Origin: an uncultured Acholeplasmataceae bacterium
GTDB taxonomy: Bacteria; Bacillota_I; Bacilli_A; Acholeplasmatales; Acholeplasmataceae
DNA length: 8,800 bases
Reading direction: 5' to 3'
Assembly: GCA_937983315.1 (NCBI GenBank)
Contig: CALKAH010000368.1
Location: 1-8,800, forward strand
Of the stretch, positions 1 to 7,198 are shown piece by piece; the first letter of the stretch is position 1; the number at the start of each line of letters is the position of its first letter. The notes under the pieces were generated by a model. That model did not search any database and had not been told where the DNA came from. It was given only the letters and a program-made list of their open reading frames with translations. A program made the position numbers and the translations under genes.

Positions 1-54
1 GTCATACTAGATCGTATTCGGTGACTGGAGTTCAGACGTGTTCTCTTCCGATCT
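1..54 (+). other. Illumina P7-side adapter with index (non-genomic)
   Basis: This is sequencing adapter, not genome. Bases 21-54 match the TruSeq read-2 adapter (begins GTGACTGGAG, ends CTTCCGATCT) with one mismatch at 42. Bases 1-12 match the end of the P7 oligo (GGCATACGAGAT) with mismatches at 2 and 8. The 8 bases between them, 13-20 (CGTATTCG), sit exactly where the sample index lies. Genome starts at 55. Read on the minus strand, the adapter gives the peptide RSEENTSELQS fused to the truncated kinase, a variant of the familiar adapter peptide RSEEHTSELQS. Confidence 0.97.
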
Positions 55-381
55 TGGGTGAATCTGGGGTTGACCTAAAGCACCAATATAAACCATATCG
101 GAATCATGTTGAGATAACGCATTACACATGATTGGACCGTTTCCACCAATTTTTTCTTGAACAGGAATGAGTTCAATATTCGTGGATAATCCTGCAGCAC
201 GTTCAATACGTTTTGCAAACTGAAGCATGGTTTCAATACGTGTGAAGTGTTCACTATCCATGCGTTTATCAACGGCATGAATGATTTCGTCGACGAAACC
301 ATCAAATCCGACGATCATCTTTTTATGCGCATAGGCAGTATTTCTTAAACGTTCAACTAAGTTTGATTTTGGGGTGTTCAT
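55..381 (-). CDS. PfkB-family carbohydrate kinase, N-terminal fragment
   Basis: First 109 residues of a sugar kinase of the ribokinase/PfkB family, which phosphorylates a sugar or related compound with ATP in the cytoplasm; the substrate cannot be told from this part. Visible are the N-terminal strand and substrate-side motif GFDGFVDEI (about residues 25-33) and the glycine-rich GGNGPIMCNAL motif (79-89), followed by YIGALG (98-103). Family members are usually 300-400 residues, so about two thirds, including the C-terminal DTxGAGD catalytic motif, is missing because the contig ends in adapter at base 54. I chose the ATG at 381 over the in-frame ATG at 435: AGAGAGGT lies 6 nt upstream of 381, and the predicted -10 box (410-415) would fall inside the longer version. 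It is divergent from the thioesterase/GH4 operon, and a link to GH4 sugar release is an inference. Confidence 0.85.
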
Positions 382-409
382 GTTGTGACCTCTCTTATCA
401 TTTGTCTTC

Positions 410-418
410 ATTATAACA
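410..418 (-). promoter_or_regulatory. Extended -10 promoter for the sugar kinase
   Basis: On the minus strand, 418 to 410 reads TGTTATAAT, a perfect TATAAT with the TGn extension. No good -35 is seen at 17 bp (ACATTG only), which is common for extended -10 promoters. Transcription would start near 403, giving a short leader with AGAGAGGT before the ATG at 381. Confidence 0.6.
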
Positions 419-437
419 CAAAACGACCTCAACAATG

Positions 438-446
438 TGATATAAT
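438..446 (+). promoter_or_regulatory. Extended -10 promoter for the thioesterase-GH4-sua5 operon
   Basis: Bases 438-446 read TGATATAAT, a perfect TATAAT with the TGn extension and no convincing -35. The predicted start near 453 is followed by GGAGGTG (459-465), 5 nt before the ATG at 471. It lies back to back with the kinase promoter, only 19 bp away, so polymerase binding at one may hinder the other. Confidence 0.62.
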
Positions 447-470
447 AAGACTAACTTTGGAGGTGTTTTC

Positions 471-884
471 ATGATAGCAAAACTCAACATCGAACCACGA
501 TATCAAGAAACCGATCAAATGGGGATCATTCACCATTCAGTCTATCCAATTTGGTATGAAATGGGACGAGTCAAATTTTGTGAAACCATTGGATTACCCT
601 TTCATGTGATTGAAGAAAAAGGTATACGTTTAGCGATGTATCATATGACATGTACATATCTCAAACCAACGCTTTTTGGTCAACAATATACCCTTGAAAT
701 ACGCTTGACATCGTTATCAAAAGTACGCTTAATCTTTAATTATCAGTTATTTAATCAGTCTCATGATCTCGTCCATGAAGGACATACTGAATTGATCTGG
801 TTAAATCGTGATTTAAAGCCAACCAATGTCTATAAATCAAACCCAGAAATCTATGAACGTTTTTTAGAAGAGGTTGCCGTATGA
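471..884 (+). CDS. Acyl-CoA thioesterase, hotdog fold (YbgC/FadM type)
   Basis: A 137-residue protein of the 4-hydroxybenzoyl-CoA thioesterase/YbgC family, which hydrolyses acyl-CoA (or acyl-ACP) thioesters in the cytoplasm. The family signature is clear near the N-terminus: RYQETDQMGIIHHSVYPIWYE, residues 10-30, with the presumed catalytic Asp15, the His21-His22 pair and Tyr25/Trp28/Glu30 that begin the long hotdog helix. The length is typical for a single-domain enzyme working as a dimer or tetramer. The start is well supported by GGAGGTG 5 nt upstream. Its stop overlaps the start of the GH4 gene in ATGA (881-884), implying translational coupling. The natural acyl substrate cannot be inferred, and the pairing with a glycosidase gene is not explained by function. 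Confidence 0.88.
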   Translation: MIAKLNIEPRYQETDQMGIIHHSVYPIWYEMGRVKFCETIGLPFHVIEEKGIRLAMYHMTCTYLKPTLFGQQYTLEIRLTSLSKVRLIFNYQLFNQSHDLVHEGHTELIWLNRDLKPTNVYKSNPEIYERFLEEVAV

Positions 885-2248
885 AACCTATCCATATTGC
901 CTATATTGGTGGTGGATCAAGACTTTGGGCAAGAAGCTTAATGAGCGATCTTGCGATGGAAAAAGATCTTTCTGGTGTCGTTAAACTTTATGATATCGAT
1001 CATGAAGCAGCAGTGAATAATGCCAAGATTGGTCAAATGATAATGGAACTTCCACAAGCCAAAGGTCGCTTTCAATTTGAAGTATCATCTACCCTCGAAT
1101 CCTGCTTAAAAGATGCAGATTTCGTATTAATATCGATCTTACCAGCAACATTCAAAGAGATGGAAGTCTATGTGCATCATCCTGAAAAGTGGGGAGTTTA
1201 TCAACCCGTTGGCGATACAGCAGGTCCAGCAGGTATTTTTAGATCCCTCATCATGATGCCGATCTTTGAAACCATAGCCAAAGCGATTAAAGCGTATGCT
1301 CCATCCGCATGGGTGATTAATTTTACGAATCCGATGACGATGTGTGTACAGATGCTCTATCATGTATTTCCTCAAATTAAAGCTTATGGTAATTGTCATG
1401 AAGTTTTTCATGTTCAAGAAATATTAGCTAAAGCACTTGAAGACCAAAAAGGGATCAAAGCATCCCGTCAATCGATCATGATTAATCCACTCGGCATTAA
1501 TCATTTTACATGGATCAATCAAGCATCATATCAAGATATCGATGTGATACCAATCTATGAATCATTTGCAAAGAAGTATCAAGAAGATGGTATTTATGGG
1601 GATCGTTGGATTCATCATGGTCCTTTTGGAAGTGCTGAAAAAGTCAAACTCGACCTTTTCTTACGATATGGTGTGATCGCTGCTGCAGGTGATCGTCATT
1701 TGGTCGAATTTTTACCTCAACCATGGTATGTCAAAGATCAAGAAACGATTAAAAAATGGCATTTCTTCTTAACACCTGTTTCAAAGCGTATCGATATCAA
1801 AGCCAAAGGTAATGAATCGGCATTGCGTATGATCAAAGGTGAAGAAGAAGTGAAAATCACGCCATCTGGAGAAGAAGGAGTTCTTCAAATGAAAGCTCTT
1901 CTTGGACTTCATGAGATGATAACAAATGTCAACATCAAAAATGAAGGACAAATCCCCAATTTACCACTTGGACATGTTGTTGAAACGAATGCTTTATTTA
2001 GAAAAGATCAGTTGAGACCCATCTACGCAGGTCCCATGCCCAAAGCTCCACTCGAATTGACTCGCCCACACATTCATATTCATGAACTTTTGATCAAAGC
2101 GTTTGATCACCGCAATTTAAAGTTTGCTAAAGAAGCGATCTTACGTGATCCATTTATTCAACACTTAAAACCACAAGATAAGCTTCAAATGTTTGATGAA
2201 ATTGTCCAAAAACTGAAACCCTATCTCAGTTACTATACACAATCATGA
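881..2248 (+). CDS. lplD: GH4 glycosidase, probable alpha-galacturonidase (LplD-like)
   Basis: A 455-residue glycoside hydrolase family 4 enzyme. This family cleaves glycosides by an NAD- and metal-dependent oxidation-elimination route in the cytoplasm. Visible are the N-terminal Rossmann motif IAYIGGGSRLWARSLMSDLA (GGGS at 10-13), Asp38 in LYDID as the likely NAD ribose contact, ISILP (84-88), VINFTNPM (145-152), the metal-binding NCHE (Cys172), GINHFTW (205-211, His208) and GDRHLVEFLP (270-279). The protein resembles my memory of Bacillus subtilis LplD, an alpha-galacturonidase, along most of its length, more than the alpha-galactosidase MelA or the 6-phospho-beta-glucosidases. Substrate specificity within GH4 is hard to call, so galacturonide is a probable assignment. 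It overlaps the thioesterase by 4 nt, and its own stop forms part of the sua5 ribosome binding site. No sugar transporter is nearby. Confidence 0.82.
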   Translation: MKPIHIAYIGGGSRLWARSLMSDLAMEKDLSGVVKLYDIDHEAAVNNAKIGQMIMELPQAKGRFQFEVSSTLESCLKDADFVLISILPATFKEMEVYVHHPEKWGVYQPVGDTAGPAGIFRSLIMMPIFETIAKAIKAYAPSAWVINFTNPMTMCVQMLYHVFPQIKAYGNCHEVFHVQEILAKALEDQKGIKASRQSIMINPLGINHFTWINQASYQDIDVIPIYESFAKKYQEDGIYGDRWIHHGPFGSAEKVKLDLFLRYGVIAAAGDRHLVEFLPQPWYVKDQETIKKWHFFLTPVSKRIDIKAKGNESALRMIKGEEEVKITPSGEEGVLQMKALLGLHEMITNVNIKNEGQIPNLPLGHVVETNALFRKDQLRPIYAGPMPKAPLELTRPHIHIHELLIKAFDHRNLKFAKEAILRDPFIQHLKPQDKLQMFDEIVQKLKPYLSYYTQS

Positions 2249-2255
2249 GGTTTGT

Positions 2256-3284
2256 ATGATCATTATTTCTGCTCATAAAGTCCAATCACCTGACAATCAA
2301 GAACGTATCAAAAAGACCATTGAACACGGTGGTCTTGTTGTGTTTCCCACGGAAACAGTCTATGGCATTGGGGCAGATGCGACAAATCCTGAAGCCGTAA
2401 AACGCATCTTTTTAGCGAAAGGTAGACCATCAGATAATCCACTGATTGTGCATCTTGCTGATCAACGGGATTTGAATCGGTGTGTACAAGATATCCCTGA
2501 ACTCGCTTATCCATTGATGAAGGCTTTTTGGCCAGGACCCTTAACCTTGGTTTTTAAAAAGAAACCGATTATACCTCACGAAGTCTCTGGAGGATTAGAT
2601 ACTGTTGGCATACGTATCCCTTCATCAGAGGTTGCTCGTTTCGTGATTCAAGCCTCAGGTGTACCCATCTGTGCACCATCTGCAAATCTCTCAGGTAAGC
2701 CATCATCAACCTTATTTAAGCATGTACTTGAAGATTTTTCAGGCAAAGTTGATCTCATGATTGATGGAGGACAAGTTGATATAGGACTCGAATCAACAGT
2801 TCTTGATTTGACAACTCCGATTCCCGTTTTATTAAGACCTGGAGCTATCACCAAGAGAATGATTGAAGAGATCTTACAACTAGGTATTATGGATGCTACA
2901 CAAGATGACATCAAAGATATCCCGAAAGCTCCAGGAATGAAATATACGCATTATGCACCCAAAGGAGAACTCACGCTCGTAGAAGGGTCATTTGACCACG
3001 TCGTCATGTATATCAATCAAATGATCAGAAAGCATCAACCCCATGAGGTTGGTGTGATTGCACCAAAGGAATATATGGATAGTATCTCCGCCTATTACAA
3101 AGTTGATCTCGGATCCCTTCATGATTTAAATGAAGTTGCTAAAAACATTTTTCTTGCTTTAAGACAGATGGATGCACTTCATATCAAGATGATCTACATT
3201 CCATCACTACCTGCTGAAGACCTTGGTCAAGCGATCATGAATCGGTTGATTAAAGCTGCAGGACATCGCATCATTCACGTATAA
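2256..3284 (+). CDS. ywlC: Threonylcarbamoyl-AMP synthase (Sua5/YwlC)
   Basis: A 342-residue cytoplasmic enzyme that makes threonylcarbamoyl-AMP from threonine, bicarbonate and ATP, the first step of t6A37 modification of ANN-decoding tRNAs; TsaD/TsaB/TsaE then transfer the group. The N-terminal YrdC domain (about 1-210) shows FPTETVYGIGADA (30-42), KGRPSDNPL (55-63), APSANLSG (140-147) and GLESTV (177-182). The linker APGMKYTHYAP (225-235), a hallmark of Sua5-type proteins, precedes a C-terminal Sua5 domain (about 238-342). This marks it as the long form rather than short TsaC. The start ATG follows TGAGG with 5 nt spacing, and this site overlaps the GH4 stop. Being last in this run it probably shares the 438-446 promoter. 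No frameshift or missing key residue is seen. Confidence 0.95.
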   Translation: MIIISAHKVQSPDNQERIKKTIEHGGLVVFPTETVYGIGADATNPEAVKRIFLAKGRPSDNPLIVHLADQRDLNRCVQDIPELAYPLMKAFWPGPLTLVFKKKPIIPHEVSGGLDTVGIRIPSSEVARFVIQASGVPICAPSANLSGKPSSTLFKHVLEDFSGKVDLMIDGGQVDIGLESTVLDLTTPIPVLLRPGAITKRMIEEILQLGIMDATQDDIKDIPKAPGMKYTHYAPKGELTLVEGSFDHVVMYINQMIRKHQPHEVGVIAPKEYMDSISAYYKVDLGSLHDLNEVAKNIFLALRQMDALHIKMIYIPSLPAEDLGQAIMNRLIKAAGHRIIHV

Positions 3285-3318
3285 ATTTCCTTATTTTAAA
3301 CCTCCATTTCTTAAGAAA

Positions 3319-3345
3319 AAGTGAATTCTTTCAATGAAATCACTT
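3319..3345. promoter_or_regulatory. Inverted repeat AAGTGA-N15-TCACTT upstream of the ABC operon
   Basis: Arms AAGTGA (3319-3324) and TCACTT (3340-3345) are exact complements. Inside, after one A-A mismatch, TTC (3326-3328) pairs with GAA (3336-3338), leaving a 7-nt loop. As RNA it would be an imperfect hairpin; as DNA, a 27-bp operator-like dyad. The right arm can instead pair with AAGTG at 3351-3355, next to a T-run, so alternative structures are possible. The same arms and spacer length recur at 8334-8360. Its role is unknown. Confidence 0.45.
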
Positions 3346-3383
3346 ACATGAAGTGTGGGTCTTTTTTATTCAAAATAAACGTG

Positions 3384-3389
3384 TATAAT
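3384..3389 (+). promoter_or_regulatory. -10 box for the ABC exporter operon
   Basis: Perfect TATAAT about 30 bp upstream of the ATG at 3420, with the start predicted near 3396. No good -35 is present 16-18 bp upstream, where the sequence is a T-rich run (3361-3367). The position argues that translation starts at 3420, not at the upstream in-frame GTG. Confidence 0.5.
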
Positions 3390-3419
3390 GAAGATTGTGA
3401 GAAGAGGGGAAAGAATACC

Positions 3420-5153
3420 ATGGGGAACATATTTTCAAAAATAGGATGGTTTGTTAAGGAAAACTGGAAGACATATCTTGCCATGTTTTTCTTGCTGGTT
3501 TCCATAGCATCCATCTCACTTTTACCAGCATATGTCCTTGGACAAGCTATTGATACCATCGTATCTGGAGAGCTTACTGAAACAACACTCGTTGGGTTAG
3601 TCTTGTTTTTAGCTCTACTTCCCATAACACGCTATTTTTTAAGTTTTATCTATAACCATCTTTCTCAAAAGACAGCACAAACATTATCGTTTAAAATGCG
3701 TCAAAAATATTTATCTCATCTGTTTGATATGGATTCACAGTTTTATGAAAAGTATGAAAAAGGGGATTTAATCTCGAGAGTCACCGCCGATTTAGATGCG
3801 ATCACTCAAGCTGCATCATCCATGCTTGAAGGTATTGTCTTTAACGTTGGTTTAATATTATTTGCAATTTCTGTGATGTCGTTGACCATTTCATGGAAAC
3901 TAACACTCATCTCAGTGACAATCATGCCGATTGGCTTAACCATTTTAAACATCATCCGTAATCAAAAGCGACAATACATCAAAAAACATCGTGAAATTTA
4001 TGCAGACATGACTGAAAAAGTCTTAGAATCTGTTGAAGGACAGCGTGCTATTCGTGCCTATGTCCAAGAAGATAACGATTTAGTTAAACAATATAAAGCT
4101 ATTGATGCAGACATCGAATCATGGCGATATATCGTACGCTTCGAAAACTGGTTTAACCCGCTTTTTGAAGTGATCTATGGAATCACATATATCCTTGCAT
4201 TCGCATTTGGTACCTATTTCATTATTCAACAGGAAATGACCTTAGGTGGACTGATTACCTTTGTTTCTTATGTAGGGATGCTTTTTATGCCCATTATTTC
4301 AATCTCGAATATTTTCACTCAAATCAATAACGCAACGATTTCTGTGGATCGTTTCGATGAAATCATGAAACAAGTGCCTGTTGTTCATGATGAAACGGAC
4401 TCAAAACCCATTGTTCAATTCAATGAAATTGTGTTTAAGAATGTGACATTTAAGTACCCATTTGATAAACAGCCTGTGATCAAAAACATTTCATTTACCA
4501 TCAAAAATGGTGAGACGTTAGGCATTGTTGGTCCAACAGGTGCAGGAAAATCAACCCTCATTCGTCAACTTCTTCGTGAGTTCAATGTCACCGATGGTGA
4601 AATCTTTATCGATGGTGCGTCTATTGAAGATTATAAAGTTGAAGCCATTCGTGATTTAGTGGGTTATGTGCCACAATCACATATGTTATTTAAACGTTCT
4701 GTTGAAGAAAACATCATGATTGGTAACCCAAAAGCAACCATCGAAGCATTGGATAAAGCAGTTAAGATTGCGGACTTTGAAAAGGATCTTCACTATTTAC
4801 AAAATGATATGAACACGATGGTTGGTGAAGCCGGAGCGACATTATCAGGTGGACAAAAACAACGTCTATCCATCGCAAGAGCCTTAATCAAGGACCCACA
4901 AATTTTAATTCTCGATGACTCTCTATCTGCTGTTGATGCGAAAACAGAAGATACCATCATCAATCACTTAAAAGACTTTAGAAAAGGAAAGACCAACATC
5001 ATTGTTGCTCATCGCTTTTCTGCTGTCCGTGATGCTGATGTGATTTTGGTTCTTGAAGGTGGGAAAATTACGCAACGTGGTACACATGAAGAATTATTAC
5101 GCCAAGAAGGCTGGTATAAGCATCAATATATCCAGCAAATGACGATGAAGTAG
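3420..5153 (+). CDS. ABC exporter half-transporter, degenerate-site subunit (BmrC/YheI-like)
   Basis: A 577-residue type IV (exporter) ABC half-transporter in the cytoplasmic membrane. The membrane domain has six predicted helices (about 19-39, 57-78, 139-158, 161-178, 250-270, 276-300). The nucleotide-binding domain shows A-loop Tyr346, Walker A GPTGAGKST (371-379), Q-loop Gln419, signature LSGGQ (475-479), Walker B ILILDD (495-500) and switch His531. The residue after the Walker B Asp is Asp500 instead of catalytic Glu, while the signature is canonical. This is the pattern of the subunit that carries the non-hydrolysing ATP site in heterodimeric exporters such as BmrCD, LmrCD and TM287/288. 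The next gene supplies the complementary half. I took ATG 3420 (AGAGGGGA upstream) over GTG 3321, which would add 33 hydrophilic residues and start upstream of the -10 box. Substrate unknown; drugs or lipids are usual for the family. Confidence 0.92.
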   Translation: MGNIFSKIGWFVKENWKTYLAMFFLLVSIASISLLPAYVLGQAIDTIVSGELTETTLVGLVLFLALLPITRYFLSFIYNHLSQKTAQTLSFKMRQKYLSHLFDMDSQFYEKYEKGDLISRVTADLDAITQAASSMLEGIVFNVGLILFAISVMSLTISWKLTLISVTIMPIGLTILNIIRNQKRQYIKKHREIYADMTEKVLESVEGQRAIRAYVQEDNDLVKQYKAIDADIESWRYIVRFENWFNPLFEVIYGITYILAFAFGTYFIIQQEMTLGGLITFVSYVGMLFMPIISISNIFTQINNATISVDRFDEIMKQVPVVHDETDSKPIVQFNEIVFKNVTFKYPFDKQPVIKNISFTIKNGETLGIVGPTGAGKSTLIRQLLREFNVTDGEIFIDGASIEDYKVEAIRDLVGYVPQSHMLFKRSVEENIMIGNPKATIEALDKAVKIADFEKDLHYLQNDMNTMVGEAGATLSGGQKQRLSIARALIKDPQILILDDSLSAVDAKTEDTIINHLKDFRKGKTNIIVAHRFSAVRDADVILVLEGGKITQRGTHEELLRQEGWYKHQYIQQMTMK

Positions 5154-5161
5154 GTGACGCC

Positions 5162-7168
5162 ATGAAAACAATGAAAAAAGTATGGCGTTATATCGCCAAG
5201 TATAAAAAATTACTCTTTATCACATTATCCGCGATGCTCGTTGTACAAGCTTTAGGACTTCTCGCACCACTGATTGTCAAATCGATCCTTGACGATTATC
5301 TTGTCGGTATCGAAAGACCGTGGTATGAAGTGAGTGAAGGTGAACATGAGGTGACGTATCAAGGTCGTTACTTTTCACAAGATGAAGCAAGTGATCATGT
5401 TGTCTCTGTTGTGATTTATCGTGGTCAATATTATTTTGTTGAAGATGATGTCATCGAAGGCAATAAAACACTAACTGGAACAACTTTAGTCGTGACGAAC
5501 CAAGAAGGACTCACTGAAAGTTATGATGTTGATCTGATGGAAAGAGGAGAAGTTATTGCCTTTTACCAACCCTTTGTGAGACCTTTAACCATTCTAATCA
5601 TCTTACTTACTGTTCGTTTCTTCCTTCAAACGATCTTTACCTACATCCAACGTATCACCACATCCATGCTTAACGTCAATATCGTTCGTGATGCAAGAAA
5701 AGATGCGGTCAAGTCGCTTCAAAAGATGCCGATGACCTATTTTGAAACAGAACCCGCAGGTAAGATTGCAAACCGTATCATCAGTGATGTCGGGGGCATG
5801 ATGAATCTCTTCTCGACGATCATGAACCTATTAGTCAACGCATCCTTAGCTGTCATCTTTGCCTATATCGGGATGTTTTACTTGGATGCAAGACTTGCAT
5901 TAATGACATTCTTGATTTTCCCGGTTGTTTATGTTTGGTTAAAGTATTTCACGAAACGTTTGAACAAGATTGCTGTTAAAGTCAATGAACAAGCATCGAT
6001 GATTACAGCTCAACTCAATGAAATCATTAACGGGATCAACATCTTGCAGATCTTTAACTTTAGAAAACAGACAGAAGATCGCTTTAACAATCTATCGAAT
6101 GAGTTTATGCAAGAAAAGATCAAAGAAAATATCTTGCACCTTTCTATTGGTTGGAATATGATTCGCTTGATTGGAGCACTTGTGACATCGATCATCGTGC
6201 TTTACTTTGGTCAAGGTTATTTAACGATTTCAGGATTCGTGGTTTCAGCAGGGATCATCTATGCTTATAATGATTATCTCTCGCGACTCGTCGAACCTGT
6301 TGGAACACTCTTTCGAGAAATAGGTAACTTAGAACACGCCATGGTGAAGACAGAACGTATCTTTAGAATCATCGATGGTGAACAAGAAGATGGATCCTTT
6401 GAAGTGATTCCCCGTTTTAAAGGACATATTAAGTTTGATAACATTTGGTTTTCTTATCATGAAGGTAATCCGGTCTTAAAAGGGATTGATCTTGAAATCA
6501 AACCAGGTCAAATGGTGGGTTTAGTGGGTCATACTGGATCCGGTAAAAGTTCATTGATGAGTCTGTTGATGCGTTTTTATGATATGAAATCCTATGATAT
6601 GGGAACCATCTATGTCGATGATGTGGATATTCGGAGTTACTCTAAACGCACCTATCGCACACATGTGGGTATTGTCTTACAGGATCCAGCGATGTTTAAA
6701 GGAACAATTGCTGATAATGTAAGGTTTGGACAAGTCGTATCGGATGAAACGATCGAACAAATTTTACGTGATATTGGTGGTGGTAAGCTTCTTGATAAAC
6801 TCGAGCATGGTATACACACCAAGATTACGCGTGGTGGTGGAAATTTATCCGTCGGTGAAAAGCAGATCATCTCATTTGCACGTGCTGTGGTTCATGATCC
6901 AGCCATCTTAGTCATGGATGAAGCAACTGCGAATATTGATACAGAGACTGAAACGATGTTACAGACAGCGCTTGAAACGGTGAAAAAAGGACGAACGATG
7001 GTTGTCATTGCTCACCGATTATCAACGATTAAAAATGCAGATAAAATTGTTGTTTTAGAAAATGGTATTAAAGTCGAAGAAGGAAAACATAAAGATCTAT
7101 TAGCCAAGAATGGTGTTTATGCGAACATCTATCGATCACAGATCAAACCTGGAGCGGAGACGATATAG
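5162..7168 (+). CDS. ABC exporter half-transporter, catalytic subunit with extracellular insert (BmrD/YheH-like)
   Basis: A 668-residue ABC half-transporter, partner of the preceding gene, whose stop lies 8 bp upstream; TAGGTGA forms the ribosome binding site. After helix 1 (about 17-40) comes a charged, aromatic-rich insert (about 46-136) before helix 2 (138-162). The remaining helices lie near 220-240, 243-262, 328-350 and 356-372. The insert should face outside and explains why this subunit is about 90 residues longer than its partner; BmrD has a similar extracellular domain between helices 1 and 2. The nucleotide-binding domain has A-loop Tyr432, Walker A GHTGSGKSS (456-464), Gln507, a degenerate signature LSVGE (562-566), Walker B ILVMDE with catalytic Glu587, and His618. 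It therefore supplies the active Walker motifs, paired with LSGGQ of the partner. The stop codon lies within a terminator hairpin. Export substrate unknown. Confidence 0.93.
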   Translation: MKTMKKVWRYIAKYKKLLFITLSAMLVVQALGLLAPLIVKSILDDYLVGIERPWYEVSEGEHEVTYQGRYFSQDEASDHVVSVVIYRGQYYFVEDDVIEGNKTLTGTTLVVTNQEGLTESYDVDLMERGEVIAFYQPFVRPLTILIILLTVRFFLQTIFTYIQRITTSMLNVNIVRDARKDAVKSLQKMPMTYFETEPAGKIANRIISDVGGMMNLFSTIMNLLVNASLAVIFAYIGMFYLDARLALMTFLIFPVVYVWLKYFTKRLNKIAVKVNEQASMITAQLNEIINGINILQIFNFRKQTEDRFNNLSNEFMQEKIKENILHLSIGWNMIRLIGALVTSIIVLYFGQGYLTISGFVVSAGIIYAYNDYLSRLVEPVGTLFREIGNLEHAMVKTERIFRIIDGEQEDGSFEVIPRFKGHIKFDNIWFSYHEGNPVLKGIDLEIKPGQMVGLVGHTGSGKSSLMSLLMRFYDMKSYDMGTIYVDDVDIRSYSKRTYRTHVGIVLQDPAMFKGTIADNVRFGQVVSDETIEQILRDIGGGKLLDKLEHGIHTKITRGGGNLSVGEKQIISFARAVVHDPAILVMDEATANIDTETETMLQTALETVKKGRTMVVIAHRLSTIKNADKIVVLENGIKVEEGKHKDLLAKNGVYANIYRSQIKPGAETI

Positions 7169-7187
7169 TCTTCGCTTTTTTTTATTT
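7153..7187 (+). terminator. Intrinsic terminator of the ABC operon
   Basis: GCGGAGAC (7154-7161) pairs with GTCTTCGC (7168-7175) over 8 bp, including one G-U pair, around the loop GATATA, and A7153 can add a pair with T7176. Eight T follow directly (7176-7183), then ATTTT. The stem begins inside the last codons and the TAG stop (7166-7168) spans loop and stem. Confidence 0.9.
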
Positions 7188-7198
7188 TCCACCAATAA

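Larger units (their letters stand above)
3285..3419. other. Intergenic regulatory region between sua5 and the ABC operon
   Basis: The 135 bases hold, in order, a 12-bp perfect palindrome TTTCTTAAGAAA (3307-3318), an inverted repeat (3319-3345), a third AAGTG copy (3351-3355), a T-run (3362-3367), a TATAAT box (3384-3389) and a purine-rich ribosome binding site (AGAGGGGA, 3403-3410). No strong standard terminator for sua5 is visible. The hairpin CACTT-ACATG-AAGTG (3341-3355) followed by TGGGTC and six T is at best a weak one. An in-frame GTG at 3321 could extend the ABC gene upstream but lacks a ribosome binding site. Confidence 0.6.

Noticed and set aside
382..435. Longer N-terminus of the sugar kinase from the ATG at 435
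   Set aside because: It would include the kinase -10 box and has no ribosome binding site, while ATG 381 has AGAGAGGT with good spacing.
1139..1417. Minus-strand open frame inside the GH4 gene
   Set aside because: Shadow of a strongly supported coding sequence, with no start signals or recognisable domain.
471..2248. Mycoplasma genetic code with TGA as Trp
   Set aside because: The thioesterase and GH4 genes both end in TGA at family-typical lengths and their Trp codons are TGG, so the standard code applies.
3341..3367. Strong intrinsic terminator of sua5
   Set aside because: The stem is only 5 bp (CACTT/AAGTG) and six bases separate it from the T-run, so I list it only as a weak possibility.
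3321..3419. GTG-initiated N-terminal extension of the first ABC subunit (33 residues)
   Set aside because: No ribosome binding site at 3321, the extension contains the -10 box and the inverted repeat, and it is not hydrophobic or ABC-like. ATG 3420 has AGAGGGGA upstream and gives a family-typical N-terminus.
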